A stretch of 64,000 nt of DNA from Rhodococcus opacus B4 (lineage in GTDB: Bacteria > Actinomycetota > Actinomycetes > Mycobacteriales > Mycobacteriaceae). Numbering within the stretch: position 1 is the stretch's first letter; every line of letters starts with the position of its first letter. The DNA is taken from NCBI RefSeq assembly GCF_000010805.1, contig NC_012522.1, forward strand, positions 7,130,001 through 7,194,000, in the 5' to 3' direction. The notes below the pieces were generated by a model. That model ran no database searches. It was not told where the DNA came from and worked only from the letters and a program-made list of their open reading frames with translations. Below are positions 43,919-52,570 of this stretch, piece after piece. The translations under genes and the position numbers were made by a program.

Positions 43919-45043
43919 GTGAGTGGTGATTCGACCCGCTGCGTCAAAGCCGTTGCAGTGGAACAGGTTCCAGGTTCGCCGATGCAGAGGGGGCCGGTTT
44001 TCGCGGCGCCCTATCAGCTGAGCGCGGACGAGGGGACCGAAACCGACACCTACGCGCGCGCCTCCAACCCGGGCTGGCGCGACCTCGAGTCGGCGCTGGC
44101 GGCGCTCGAGGGCGCCGCAGGCGCACTGGTCGTCGGCTCCGGGATGTCGGCGATCACCGTCGTGCTGCGGAGTCTTCTCACCGCCGGTGACACCGTCGTC
44201 GTGCCGTCGGACGGCTACTACCAGGTGCGCGCGTACGCGCGGGAGCGTCTGGAGCCGATGGGCATCACCGTGCACGAACTGCGGACTGCCGACATGGCCG
44301 GCGAAGGGGCCGCCGCACTGCTGGCCTCCGCGGAGGGGACGACGGTCGTGGTGGCCGAGACCCCGGCCAACCCGTCCCTGGACGTGGTGGATCTGCGGGC
44401 CGTCTCCGAGCAGTGCGCGAACGCGGGCGCCGTTCTCGTGGTGGACAACACGACCGCCACCCCGCTCGGCCAGCAACCGCTCGAGCTCGGCGCGGACGTC
44501 GTAGTCGCCAGCGGCACAAAGACTCTGAGTGGTCACAGCGATCTGCTCATGGGGTACATCGCTGCGTCGGACGCCGATTTCCTGGCCGGTATGGAACGGG
44601 AGAGGGCGCTGTCGGGCACGGTGCTGGGCCCCTTCGAGACGTGGCTCGCCCACCGGAGCCTCGGCACGGCGGGTCTGCGATTCGAGCGGCAATGCGCCAA
44701 CGCCCTGGCGCTCGCGACCGTGCTGGAGACGCACCCGGCGGCCCACCGCGTCCGCTACCCGGGGCTGCCCGGTGATCCCGCGCATGCCGTCGCCGCCGGG
44801 CAGATGAGCCGGTTCGGCGGGCTGGTGACGTTCGAGGTCGACTCCGCCGACCGGTTCCACCGGCTCGTCGCCGGCAGCGACCTCCTCGTACCGGCGACGA
44901 GTTTCGGTGGCATCCACACCAGCGCCGACCGCCGGGCCCGATGGGGTGACCCCGTGCCCGACGGGTTCGTGCGGCTCTCGTGTGGAATCGAGGACACCGA
45001 CGACCTCGTCGCCGATCTCGAGAGTGCACTGTCCGCATTGTGA
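43919..45043 (+). CDS. Cystathionine gamma-lyase / Cys-Met metabolism PLP enzyme
   Basis: 374 residues. PLP lysine in VVASGTKTLSGHSDLLMG (Lys201), substrate loop TYARASNPGWRDLE, and VVDNTTATPL with the cofactor Asp. It resembles lyases that split cystathionine or methionine; the family also includes synthases, so the reaction is not certain. The GTG at 43919 has GGAG nine bases upstream; GTG 43910, overlapping the gpsA stop, is possible. M. tuberculosis has gpdA2 and ddlA adjacent without it, so this is a lineage-specific insertion or a loss there. Confidence 0.8.
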   Translation: MSGDSTRCVKAVAVEQVPGSPMQRGPVFAAPYQLSADEGTETDTYARASNPGWRDLESALAALEGAAGALVVGSGMSAITVVLRSLLTAGDTVVVPSDGYYQVRAYARERLEPMGITVHELRTADMAGEGAAALLASAEGTTVVVAETPANPSLDVVDLRAVSEQCANAGAVLVVDNTTATPLGQQPLELGADVVVASGTKTLSGHSDLLMGYIAASDADFLAGMERERALSGTVLGPFETWLAHRSLGTAGLRFERQCANALALATVLETHPAAHRVRYPGLPGDPAHAVAAGQMSRFGGLVTFEVDSADRFHRLVAGSDLLVPATSFGGIHTSADRRARWGDPVPDGFVRLSCGIEDTDDLVADLESALSAL

Positions 45044-45124
45044 CGTGCGTGCCGCCCGTCGTGTCCTGAGGTCGGCGAAGAAAACGCGAGGAGAGGTGGG
45101 TTCGTGAGCGGGTCGCATCGACGG

Positions 45125-45130
45125 TACGGT
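45125..45130 (+). promoter_or_regulatory. Candidate -10 box for leaderless ddlA
   Basis: TACGGT ends seven bases before the GTG at 45138; no Shine-Dalgarno. Confidence 0.45.
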
Positions 45131-45137
45131 CTGTGTC

Positions 45138-46244
45138 GTGAGTAAACCGCGTACCCGGGTAGCCGTCATCTTCGGTGGCCGCAGCAACGAGCATTCCGTG
45201 TCCTGTGTGTCGGCCGGAAGCGTCCTGAGGAATCTCGACCCGGAACGGTACGAGGTGGTGCCGATCGGCATCACCACCGAGGGTTCGTGGGTTCTCGGCT
45301 CCACCGACCCCGAGTCGCTGTCCATCCGCGGCCGGTCGTTGCCCAGTGTCGACGCCGACGGGTCCGCGCTGGCGCTCACCGCAGATCCGACGCGGTCCGG
45401 CGACCTCGTCGCACTCGACGACGGCGAAGCGGGCAAGATCCTGGCGTCCGTCGACGTCGTCTTCCCCGTCCTGCACGGCGCCTACGGCGAGGACGGCACC
45501 ATCCAGGGCCTGCTCGAGCTCGCCGGTGTCCCGTACGTCGGTCCCGGCGTGCTCGCTAGCGCGGCAGGCATGGACAAGGAATTCACGAAGAAACTGCTCG
45601 CCGCGGAAGGCCTGCCGATCGGGTTCCAGGTCGTCCTGCGTCCCGGCACCGCCACGCTGACCGACGAGCAGAGGTCGCGCCTCCACCTCCCGGTGTTCGT
45701 GAAACCGGCCCGCGGCGGCTCGTCCATCGGCATCACCCGGGTGGCCGAGTGGGCCGCACTCGACGACGCCATCGCCCACGCCCGCCGGCACGATCCCAAG
45801 GTGATCGTCGAATCGGGGATCGCAGGCCGCGAGGTCGAGTGCGGAGTCCTCGAGTTCCCGGACGGCGACGTGCGGGCCAGCGTCATCGCCGAGATCCGGA
45901 TGCCGGAAGGGGCCGACGACGACGAGGCGTTCTACGACTTCGACAGCAAATACCTCGACGACGTGTGCGAGTTCGACGTGCCCGCGAAACTCGAGGACTC
46001 GGTCAGCGACGAGATCCGCGCACTCGCGGTGCGCGCATTCTCCGCGCTCGACTGCCAGGGACTCGCGCGCGTCGACTTCTTCGTCACCGAGGACGGCCCG
46101 GTGATCAACGAGATCAACACGATGCCGGGATTCACGTCCATTTCGATGTACCCGCGCATGTGGGACGCCGTGGGCGTCGACTACGGCACCCTCGTCTCGA
46201 CCCTGGTCGACACCGCCCTCGCGCGCGGCACCGGCCTGCGATAG
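45138..46244 (+). CDS. ddlA: D-alanine-D-alanine ligase
   Basis: Makes the terminal dipeptide of peptidoglycan. 368 residues with the ATP-grasp fold: VAVIFGGRSNEHSVSCVSAGSVL, PVLHGAYGEDGTIQGLLE, KPARGGSSIG, and metal ligands in DFFVTEDGPVINEINTMPGFT. The specificity loop region looks D-Ala rather than D-lactate (tyrosine in YDFDSKYLDD). GTG start with a -10 box seven bases upstream. Confidence 0.95.
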   Translation: MSKPRTRVAVIFGGRSNEHSVSCVSAGSVLRNLDPERYEVVPIGITTEGSWVLGSTDPESLSIRGRSLPSVDADGSALALTADPTRSGDLVALDDGEAGKILASVDVVFPVLHGAYGEDGTIQGLLELAGVPYVGPGVLASAAGMDKEFTKKLLAAEGLPIGFQVVLRPGTATLTDEQRSRLHLPVFVKPARGGSSIGITRVAEWAALDDAIAHARRHDPKVIVESGIAGREVECGVLEFPDGDVRASVIAEIRMPEGADDDEAFYDFDSKYLDDVCEFDVPAKLEDSVSDEIRALAVRAFSALDCQGLARVDFFVTEDGPVINEINTMPGFTSISMYPRMWDAVGVDYGTLVSTLVDTALARGTGLR

Positions 46245-46263
46245 GGCAACTGCGATCCGGCGC

Positions 46264-46860
46264 TCAGGGGTTCGCGACCGGCGCCGGATCGAGGGGTTTC
46301 TGCGGCAGCGTCTGCGACACGGCGCCGGAGATGTCCTGGAGCGGCGTCGGGCCCACGCCCGTGGGAACGGTGAGCCCGACGTACACGCCGCGGTCGACGG
46401 CGAAATAGCTGCTCGCGTCGATTCCGGCGCTCGCACCGGAGATCTCGAACCACTGCACCCCGTCGATCACCTGAAGGGGTGACGCCTGATCGAACTCGGC
46501 GGGACGGTCCAGGCCGCATCGCAGGACGAGGGGTTCGCCCTCGGCCGGCTGCCATGCGGCGGTCGCCTCGGGTGCCGGCTCGGTGAGTTCCGCCCGGGTG
46601 TAGTCGCCCAGCGCGTCGGGGAGGCCCGCCATCAGGGTGGCGCACTCCGCGGAGCCGGACGCCGGCGCGGGCACCGGCCCCAGCGACACGGGTTCCTTGG
46701 CCGGGTTCCGCCCGGCGAACACCGCGGCGACGACGATGCCGATGATCAGAGCGACGGGAAGCGCCACGGCCGTCGCGATGAGCGCCGGATTCCGTCGTTC
46801 CGCGGGAGCCTGATCGGAAGTGCCGCCGGATGGGTTCTGTTCGGGTTCGAGATCGGACAT
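46264..46860 (-). CDS. DUF3515-family membrane-anchored protein (Rv2980-like)
   Basis: 198 residues from ATG 46860: a 25-residue acidic tail, one membrane helix (LIATAVALPVALIIGIVVAAVF, about 27-48), then an external domain with two cysteines (73 and 114 region: SAECATL, VLRCGLD) likely disulfide-bonded. This matches the actinobacterial DUF3515 pattern. Function unknown; constant linkage to ddlA and thiL. Two bases separate it from the Lrp-domain gene, so they form an operon. Confidence 0.82.
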   Translation of the reverse strand: MSDLEPEQNPSGGTSDQAPAERRNPALIATAVALPVALIIGIVVAAVFAGRNPAKEPVSLGPVPAPASGSAECATLMAGLPDALGDYTRAELTEPAPEATAAWQPAEGEPLVLRCGLDRPAEFDQASPLQVIDGVQWFEISGASAGIDASSYFAVDRGVYVGLTVPTGVGPTPLQDISGAVSQTLPQKPLDPAPVANP

Positions 46861-46862
46861 GC

Positions 46863-47096
46863 TCAGTTCTTGTTCGCAGACTTTTCGGGGACGTCGCAGG
46901 TGAGCGTGCGGGTGATGCCGGCGACCTGACGGATCTCCTTGACGACGGGAGCGACGTCGTCGGCAAACACCCGCACGATGACGTCGTACGGTCCGACCAC
47001 GTCCTCGGCGGTCCGCACCCCGGTGATCTTCGCGATCTCGGTCGCGATCGCCGCGGCCTTGCCGACTTCGGTCTGGATCAGGATGAACGCTTGCAC
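46863..47096 (-). CDS. Stand-alone Lrp/AsnC ligand-binding (RAM) domain protein
   Basis: 77 residues from GTG 47096: VQAFILIQTEVGKAAAIATEIAKITGV...EDVVGPYDVIVRVFADD...RTLTCDV. This is the AsnC C-terminal effector domain with no DNA-binding part. Such free-standing domains bind amino acids or oligomerise with full-length Lrp proteins; no full-length partner is in the window. Divergent from thiL. An open frame upstream to 47195 has no homology. Confidence 0.83.
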   Translation of the reverse strand: MQAFILIQTEVGKAAAIATEIAKITGVRTAEDVVGPYDVIVRVFADDVAPVVKEIRQVAGITRTLTCDVPEKSANKN

Positions 47097-47288
47097 TCTC
47101 GCTCCGGCCCTTCCCTGCTCCGCGCCGCAGGTGTCTCGGTAGAGTCGCGGGTGCTTCGGCGCGCTGATCGGTCGCGTGCCGAGTAGTCCCGGCAACAGCT
47201 AAAAGGTACCGCAGTCGCACATTCCGTCGACCGGACCCACGGCCGCCGCGCGGGACACCCGACACTACGGCGCGCCTGGAGGCACACC

Positions 47289-48266
47289 ATCACACCGACG
47301 GATTCCCCGGACCCGACCCCGCCCCGCACCGTCGCCGACGTCGGCGAATTCGCCGTCATCGGTCGTGCGGTGGAGGGCCGGGTGCAGCCCCCGACAACCC
47401 TGATCGGCCCCGGAGACGACGCCGCTCTCGTCCGCGCGGCCGACGGCCGGGTGGCGGTATCCGCCGACATGCTGGTGCAGGGCAGGCATTTTCGGCTCGA
47501 CTGGTCTTCGCCGAGGGACGTGGGCCGCAAAGCGGTGGCCCAGAACGCCGCCGACGTCGCGGCGATGGGGGCGCGACCGACCGCGTTCCTGGTGTCCCTC
47601 GGCCTGCCGCCGGACACGCCGATCGACGTGGCGGACGGCATCTCCGCCGCGATCGGGGAGAGCGCCGAGGAACTCGGAGCCGGCGTCGTGGGCGGGGATC
47701 TCGTGCAGGCCGCACAGGTCGTGATTTCCGTCACTGTCCTCGGGGACCTGGGCGGCAGGAGCCCGATCCGGCGGTCGGGCGCCCGGCCGGGTGACGTGGT
47801 CGCGGTGGCCGGGGAACTCGGCCGGTCGGCGGCCGGTCTCGCGCTGCTGCTCGGCGGATCCACGGACTTCCCGGACCTCCTCGCCGCGCACCGGGTACCC
47901 ACCCCGCCGTATGCCGCGGCCCGGGCCGCCGCCGACGGCGGCGTCCACGCGATGACCGACATCTCCGACGGGCTCCTCGCCGATCTCGGCCACATCTGCG
48001 ACGCGTCCGGAGTCGGGATGGCGCTCACCCGATCCGACATCACCGTGTCACCCGAACTGGTATCGGCGGCGCAGAGTCTCGGCGCCGACCACTGGGAATG
48101 GGTGCTCACCGGGGGAGAGGACCACGGCTTCGCCGCCACCTTTCCCGGCGACGTCCCGCTCCCGGCGGGGTGGACCCGGATCGGCGTCGTCCGCGACGGG
48201 TCCGGCATCTCGGTCGACGGCGAGACCTGGCCGGGGGCCGGCGGCTGGCAGAGTTTCGCGGTATAG
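47289..48266 (+). CDS. thiL: Thiamine-monophosphate kinase, apparent ATC start
   Basis: Phosphorylates TMP to thiamine diphosphate. Mg-ATP motifs LIGPGDDAALV, VSADMLVQGRHF, GGDLVQAAQV and MTDISDGLLADL are intact. The conserved N-terminal helix TVADVGEFAVIGRAVEG is encoded from about 47331 onward, but the in-frame region from the stop at 47184 to there has no ATG, GTG or TTG. GGAGG (47278-47282) sits six bases before ATC-ACA-CCG-ACG at 47289, where an ATG would give MTPTDSPDP. I therefore annotate an AUC start, 325 residues. GTG 47370 is standard but cuts off the conserved helix. Confidence 0.75.
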   Translation: MTPTDSPDPTPPRTVADVGEFAVIGRAVEGRVQPPTTLIGPGDDAALVRAADGRVAVSADMLVQGRHFRLDWSSPRDVGRKAVAQNAADVAAMGARPTAFLVSLGLPPDTPIDVADGISAAIGESAEELGAGVVGGDLVQAAQVVISVTVLGDLGGRSPIRRSGARPGDVVAVAGELGRSAAGLALLLGGSTDFPDLLAAHRVPTPPYAAARAAADGGVHAMTDISDGLLADLGHICDASGVGMALTRSDITVSPELVSAAQSLGADHWEWVLTGGEDHGFAATFPGDVPLPAGWTRIGVVRDGSGISVDGETWPGAGGWQSFAV

Positions 48267-48269
48267 GTT
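48264..48269 (+). promoter_or_regulatory. Candidate -10 box for leaderless carbonic anhydrase-like gene
   Basis: TAGGTT ends six bases before ATG 48276 and overlaps the end of thiL. Confidence 0.4.
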
Positions 48270-48275
48270 GCACGC

Positions 48276-48797
48276 ATGGCTATCTACGCGCTCGGGGACC
48301 GCGAACCCGACATCCATCCGGACGCCTACGTCCACCCCGACGCCGTGGTGATCGGAAACGTCACCCTTGCGGCGGGAACCTCGGTCTGGCCGCAGGCCGT
48401 GCTCCGCGCCGACTACGGCACCATCACCGTGGGCACCGACACCAACATCCAGGACGGCACCGTGATCCACTGCACGGTGTTCGATCCCACCGTCATCGGC
48501 TCGGGATGCGTGGTCGGCCACGCGGCGCACATCGAGGGATCGACGATCGGCGACCACTGCCTGATCGCGTCCGGTTCGATCGTGCTCAACGGTTCGGTCA
48601 TCGGCGCCGGGTCGGTCGTCGGAGCGGGCGCCGTCGTCCCGTTCAAGTTCGAGGTTCCGCCGCGGAGCATGGCGCTCGGCGTCCCCGCGAAGATCCGGGA
48701 GGGCTACGAGGTCCCCGAGGGGCACCTCGACAGGAATGTGAAGATGTACGCCGCGAACGCGGCCTACTACCGCGAGTCGCTGCGCAGGCTCGACTGA
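48276..48797 (+). CDS. Gamma-carbonic anhydrase-like hexapeptide-repeat protein
   Basis: 173 residues folding as a left-handed beta-helix with [LIV]GxxxxI repeats (VIGNVTLAAGTSVWPQAVLRADYGTI). Putative zinc histidines are in VIHCTV, VVGHAAHIEGSTIGDHCLI (His-x4-His spacing as in Cam/YrdA). Family members may be carbonic anhydrases or have no activity; the catalytic acidic loop of Cam is not obvious. The stop overlaps the ung start (TGATG), so they are coupled. Confidence 0.85.
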   Translation: MAIYALGDREPDIHPDAYVHPDAVVIGNVTLAAGTSVWPQAVLRADYGTITVGTDTNIQDGTVIHCTVFDPTVIGSGCVVGHAAHIEGSTIGDHCLIASGSIVLNGSVIGAGSVVGAGAVVPFKFEVPPRSMALGVPAKIREGYEVPEGHLDRNVKMYAANAAYYRESLRRLD

Positions 48798-49471
48798 TGG
48801 CGGCGCCGCTGTCGGACCTCGTCGAGGCCGGATGGGCCGAGGCGCTCGAGCCGGTGTCCGGACGGATCACGGAGATGGGCGCGTTTCTGCGCGCGGAAAT
48901 CGCCGACGGTCGTGAGTACCTGCCCGCCGGGGAGAACGTCCTGAGGGCGTTCACCCACCCGTTCTCCGAGGTCAAGGTCCTGATCGTGGGGCAGGATCCG
49001 TACCCCACGCCCGGTCACGCCGTCGGCCTCAGCTTCTCGGTCGCGCCGGAGGTGAGGCCGGTGCCGCGCAGTCTCGGCAACATCTTCACCGAATACAGCA
49101 AGGACCTCGGCTACCAGACGCCGACCACCGGCGACCTCACCCCGTGGTCACGGCAGGGTGTGCTCCTGCTGAACAGGGTCCTCACGGTGCAGCCGGGACT
49201 CCCGGCCTCGCACCGGAAGAAGGGCTGGGAGGCGGTCACCGAACAGGCCATTCGCGCTCTCGTGGCGCGCCCCGAACCCCTCGTCGCGATTCTGTGGGGC
49301 CGGGACGCGTCCACCCTGAAACCGATGCTCGGCGACGTACCGACGATCGAGTCGGCGCACCCGTCACCGTTGTCGGCGTCGCGCGGATTCTTCGGTTCGC
49401 GGCCGTTCAGCCGCGCGAACGAACTCCTCGACAGCCTGGGCGCGGAACCGGTGAACTGGCAGTTGCCGTAG
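48797..49471 (+). CDS. ung: Uracil-DNA glycosylase (family 1)
   Basis: Removes uracil from DNA. 224 residues; catalytic water-activating Asp in VGQDPYPTPGHAVGLSFS, LLLNRVLTV (uracil-recognition Asn) and the minor-groove loop HPSPLSASRGFFG. ATG 48797 shares the TGATG with the previous gene. No UGI-like or unusual features. High-GC genomes depend on this enzyme for cytosine deamination. Confidence 0.97.
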   Translation: MAAPLSDLVEAGWAEALEPVSGRITEMGAFLRAEIADGREYLPAGENVLRAFTHPFSEVKVLIVGQDPYPTPGHAVGLSFSVAPEVRPVPRSLGNIFTEYSKDLGYQTPTTGDLTPWSRQGVLLLNRVLTVQPGLPASHRKKGWEAVTEQAIRALVARPEPLVAILWGRDASTLKPMLGDVPTIESAHPSPLSASRGFFGSRPFSRANELLDSLGAEPVNWQLP

Positions 49472-49479
49472 GTTCTGCG

Positions 49480-49543
49480 TTCACTTCACGGACGCGAAAT
49501 CGGCACGCCTCTTCACTTCACGGACGCGAAATCGGCGCGCCTC
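49480..49543. repeat. 32-bp tandem duplication at the enoyl-CoA hydratase 3' end
   Basis: Copies 49480-49511 and 49512-49543 differ at one base. The inner copy encodes the last residues and stop of the minus-strand gene; the outer copy repeats them after the stop. Confidence 0.92.
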
Positions 49544-50301
49544 TTCTCGATGAACGCGTCGACACCCTCGCGTCCCACCGGGCTGTCGGCCGCGGCGGCG
49601 ATCGACTCGGCCTCCGCGTCGAGTTGCTCGGCGAGCGTGCGCGACCGCGAATCGCGCACGAGTGTCTTGATCCCCGAGTACGACGACGTCGGGCCGGCCG
49701 CGAGGGTGCGGGCGAGCCGGAGCGCCTCGTCCTGGACGACGTCGTCGCCGACGAGGCGGCTGAGGATGCCGAGGCGCACGGCCTCGTCGCCGCTGAGAAC
49801 GGCGTCGGTGATCAGGATCTCACGCGCCCGGGCGTCGCCGACGATGCGCGGGAGCGTCCAGGACATGCCGCCGTCCGGCGTGTAGCCGATCGACGGGTAG
49901 GCGGGGCGCAGCTTGGTGCCGGGTCCGCCGATGGCCACGTCCGTGAGGCAGACGAGGCTCATGCCGGCACCCGCCGCCCAGCCGTGGACACCGGCGATCA
50001 CGGGAACGGTCACGGCGTCGAGCGCCCGAACGAAGTCGTGGAAGACGCCCGCCACCTCGGCGACGCACTCGCTGCGCACCGGCGCGGACGCGAAGGCGTG
50101 AACGTTGCCGCCTGCGCAGAAGTTCGGGCCCTCACCGACGAGGAGGACGCTGCCGATCCGGTCACCGACCGCTTCGAGTGCGCGGGCACCCTGCACCAAA
50201 CCCTCGCCGTCCAGCGACGTGCCGTTCTCCGCCGTCGCGATCGTGACGCGCAGGACGCCGTCTTCGAGCTGTACTTTGCTGAATCCATCGAGAGAAGTCA
50301 C
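49513..50301 (-). CDS. Enoyl-CoA hydratase/isomerase-family protein
   Basis: 262 residues, crotonase fold. Oxyanion-hole segments FCAGGNVHAFAS and GVHGWAAGAGMSLVCLTDVAI are present; the second catalytic Glu position (GYTPDGGMSW) has Asp, as in several isomerase or dienoyl-type members, so simple hydratase activity is uncertain. TDAVLSGDEAVRLGILSRLV is also family-typical. The acyl-CoA substrate cannot be deduced. Isolated on the minus strand between ung and rpmB. Confidence 0.85.
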   Translation of the reverse strand: MTSLDGFSKVQLEDGVLRVTIATAENGTSLDGEGLVQGARALEAVGDRIGSVLLVGEGPNFCAGGNVHAFASAPVRSECVAEVAGVFHDFVRALDAVTVPVIAGVHGWAAGAGMSLVCLTDVAIGGPGTKLRPAYPSIGYTPDGGMSWTLPRIVGDARAREILITDAVLSGDEAVRLGILSRLVGDDVVQDEALRLARTLAAGPTSSYSGIKTLVRDSRSRTLAEQLDAEAESIAAAADSPVGREGVDAFIEKRRADFASVK

Positions 50302-50392
50302 CGTTGCACCTTACGTGGGCCCCTGCCGGTGCCCGTCGAGCGCCGATGCGCTGCGACGATGCCGAATCGGGCAGCACGTCGCACAGAAAAGA

Positions 50393-50428
50393 ACTGCGCC
50401 CCCGACACCGAAGTGTCGGGGGCGCAGT
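50393..50428 (-). terminator. Terminator after rpmB
   Basis: Perfect 16-bp arms (50393-50408, 50413-50428) with loop CGAA, 22 bases after the rpmB stop; on the minus strand it is followed by TTCTTTT. Confidence 0.93.
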
Positions 50429-50449
50429 GACATCGCACGCAGCGTCGGG

Positions 50450-50641
50450 TCAGCCCCGAGCAACCTTTCCAGCCTTCAGGCAGGACGTGCAGACGTTGAC
50501 CTTCCGGGTGTTTCCGGGGGCAACCTCGGCACGAACGGTCTGGATGTTCGGGTTCCAGCGACGGTTGGTACGCCGGTGCGAGTGCGAGACCGACTTACCG
50601 AAGCCGGGCCCCTTGGCGCATACGTCGCAGACGGCAGCCAT
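50450..50641 (-). CDS. rpmB: 50S ribosomal protein L28, zinc-binding form
   Basis: 63 residues from ATG 50641, AAGGAG nine bases upstream. MAAVCDVCAKGPGFGKSVSHSHRRTNRRWNPN with CxxC near the start and VCTSCLKAGK near the end, giving the four-cysteine C+ version. Actinobacteria often encode a second, cysteine-free copy under zinc control elsewhere. Divergent from the DhaL/FakA-like gene, as in many bacteria. Confidence 0.96.
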   Translation of the reverse strand: MAAVCDVCAKGPGFGKSVSHSHRRTNRRWNPNIQTVRAEVAPGNTRKVNVCTSCLKAGKVARG

Positions 50642-50858
50642 AGTCGCGAACTCCTTCAAGATAGTGAACTGTGAAATTTGCTGGCCTCGTGGAGACAGGG
50701 CACAGCAAGTGCGCCCTCAACGAGCAACCGTGCAAGAGTAGCCGCTCGAGGGGGGAATGGCCAAACCCGGTGCCGAACGGCTCGGACCGCGGGCCCGATC
50801 ACCGTCCCCCGACTAGTCTGGCGGCACCTTCACCATTCCCCGGCCGGAGAGGACGACA

Positions 50859-52562
50859 GTGGCCCCTGAGCTCCCGATGGACGGTCGAGTCCTCGAGTTG
50901 TGGGCGCGGACCTCCGTCGCGGGACTGGAACGGCGGTGCGAGGAGATCAACAGCCTCAACGTCTTTCCGATACCGGACTCGGACACCGGCACCAACCTGT
51001 TGTTCACGATGCGCGCGGCGCTCGGTGCGATCGACGAGTACGCGGGTGCCGACGGCGGCACCAAGGACGTCCGCCAGGTGGCGATAGCCCTGGCGCGGGG
51101 TGCGGTCGCCGGCGCGCGCGGGAACTCCGGGGTGATCCTGTCGCAGGTACTGCGGGGGGTCGCGGAGGCGGCCGTCACGCCTGCGGTCGACACCCGGACG
51201 GTCCGGACCGGACTGCTGATGGCCACCAACCTGGTGACGGACGCGGTGAGCTACCTGGTGGAGGGGACCATCGTCACCGTGCTGCGCTGCGCCGCCGACG
51301 CGGCGGCGGAGTTTCCGGACGAGGCGCCGATCGCGGAGACCGCGCGGGCGGCCGCCGACGCGGCGGCGGCCGCGCTCACCAGGACGCCGTCGCAACTCGA
51401 GGTGCTGGGCACCGCAGGTGTCGTCGATGCGGGCGGACTCGGACTCGTGGTCATCCTCGACGCGCTCGTCACCGCCGTCACGGGCTCGCCCCCGGATCGC
51501 CCGCCGGTCGCCCTCCACGTTCCGCGGCGCACGCCGTCCGCGCGCCGCGCCGAACCCGTTCCCGTCGGCGCGCCGCAGGCCGCGCACGCGCATCCGGCAC
51601 GCGGACCCGACTGCGACGAGGGCTCCGACCAGGACTTCGAGGTGATGTACCTGGTGTCGGAGTCCGACGAGGCCCGAATGGCGGGGCTGCGCAGCGCGCT
51701 GCACGACCTCGGGGATTCGATCGTGATCGTCGGCGACGGCGGCGGCGGCTGGTCGGTGCACGTGCACTGCACGGACGCGGGCGCCGCCGTGGAGGCCGGA
51801 CTCGCGGCGGGACGCATCCACGGAATCCGGGTCAGCAGCTTCCTGGTGGACGCCCGGGACCAGGGACTGCTCGTTCCGCCGGTCCGTACCCGGCCGGATC
51901 AGGGCGAGCGGGGAATCGTCGCGGTCGTGGCCGGGGACGGCGCCGCCGAACTGTTCGCGAGCGAGGGCGCGACGATCCTTCGCTGCGACGACGCCCCCGT
52001 CACCCGCGCCCAGCTCCTCGGCGTCATCAGGCAGATGGGACGCACGGAGGTGCTGGTGCTTCCCAACGGCGCGTTGACGGCGCAGGAACTCGTCGCGGTC
52101 AGCGCCGCGGCACGAGACGCCCGGCACGAGGTCCTGCTGCTCGCGACGTCCGCGATGGTGCAGGGACTCGCCTCCCTGGCGGTGCACGATCCCGAGCGCG
52201 AGGCGGTGGACGACGCGTTCGCGATGTCCGAGGCCGCCGCCGCCACCCGCTGGGGGTCGCTGCGGATCGCCCGCGAACGTGCGCTCACGTACGTGGGCAC
52301 CTGCGAACCGGGAGACGGCATCGGACTGATGGGTCACGAGGTGATCGTCATCGAACCGGACGCGGTCGCCGCCGGCCGCCGGCTCGTCGACCTCGTGCTC
52401 GGCGCGGGTGGGGAACTGGTGACACTCCTGATGGGCTCGGAGGCGCCCGAGGGCCTCGACACGGAACTGGCCGATCACATCTCGCAGCGGCACCCCGGCG
52501 TCGAGGTGATGATCTACCACGGAGGACAACCTGGAGACCTGTTGCAACTCGGGGTGGAATGA
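50859..52562 (+). CDS. DhaL/DegV-type protein, FakA-like fatty acid kinase
   Basis: 567 residues. N-terminal DhaL (DAK2) domain with the ATP/Mg motif NVFPIPDSDTGTNLLFTMRAA and AGARGNSGVILSQVLRG, a central domain (FEVMYLVSES) and a C-terminal DegV-like region. FakA orthologues phosphorylate fatty acids presented by FakB; here no fakB is adjacent. In M. tuberculosis the locus is split in two (Rv2975c/2974c); here the frame is intact. GTG with GGAGAGGA upstream; ATGA with recG. Confidence 0.85.
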   Translation: MAPELPMDGRVLELWARTSVAGLERRCEEINSLNVFPIPDSDTGTNLLFTMRAALGAIDEYAGADGGTKDVRQVAIALARGAVAGARGNSGVILSQVLRGVAEAAVTPAVDTRTVRTGLLMATNLVTDAVSYLVEGTIVTVLRCAADAAAEFPDEAPIAETARAAADAAAAALTRTPSQLEVLGTAGVVDAGGLGLVVILDALVTAVTGSPPDRPPVALHVPRRTPSARRAEPVPVGAPQAAHAHPARGPDCDEGSDQDFEVMYLVSESDEARMAGLRSALHDLGDSIVIVGDGGGGWSVHVHCTDAGAAVEAGLAAGRIHGIRVSSFLVDARDQGLLVPPVRTRPDQGERGIVAVVAGDGAAELFASEGATILRCDDAPVTRAQLLGVIRQMGRTEVLVLPNGALTAQELVAVSAAARDARHEVLLLATSAMVQGLASLAVHDPEREAVDDAFAMSEAAAATRWGSLRIARERALTYVGTCEPGDGIGLMGHEVIVIEPDAVAAGRRLVDLVLGAGGELVTLLMGSEAPEGLDTELADHISQRHPGVEVMIYHGGQPGDLLQLGVE

Positions 52563-52570
52563 GGAATTCG

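Noticed and set aside
47370..47372. GTG as thiL start
   Set aside because: It has no Shine-Dalgarno and drops the conserved EFAVIGRAVE helix; kept only as fallback if the ATC is shown not to initiate.
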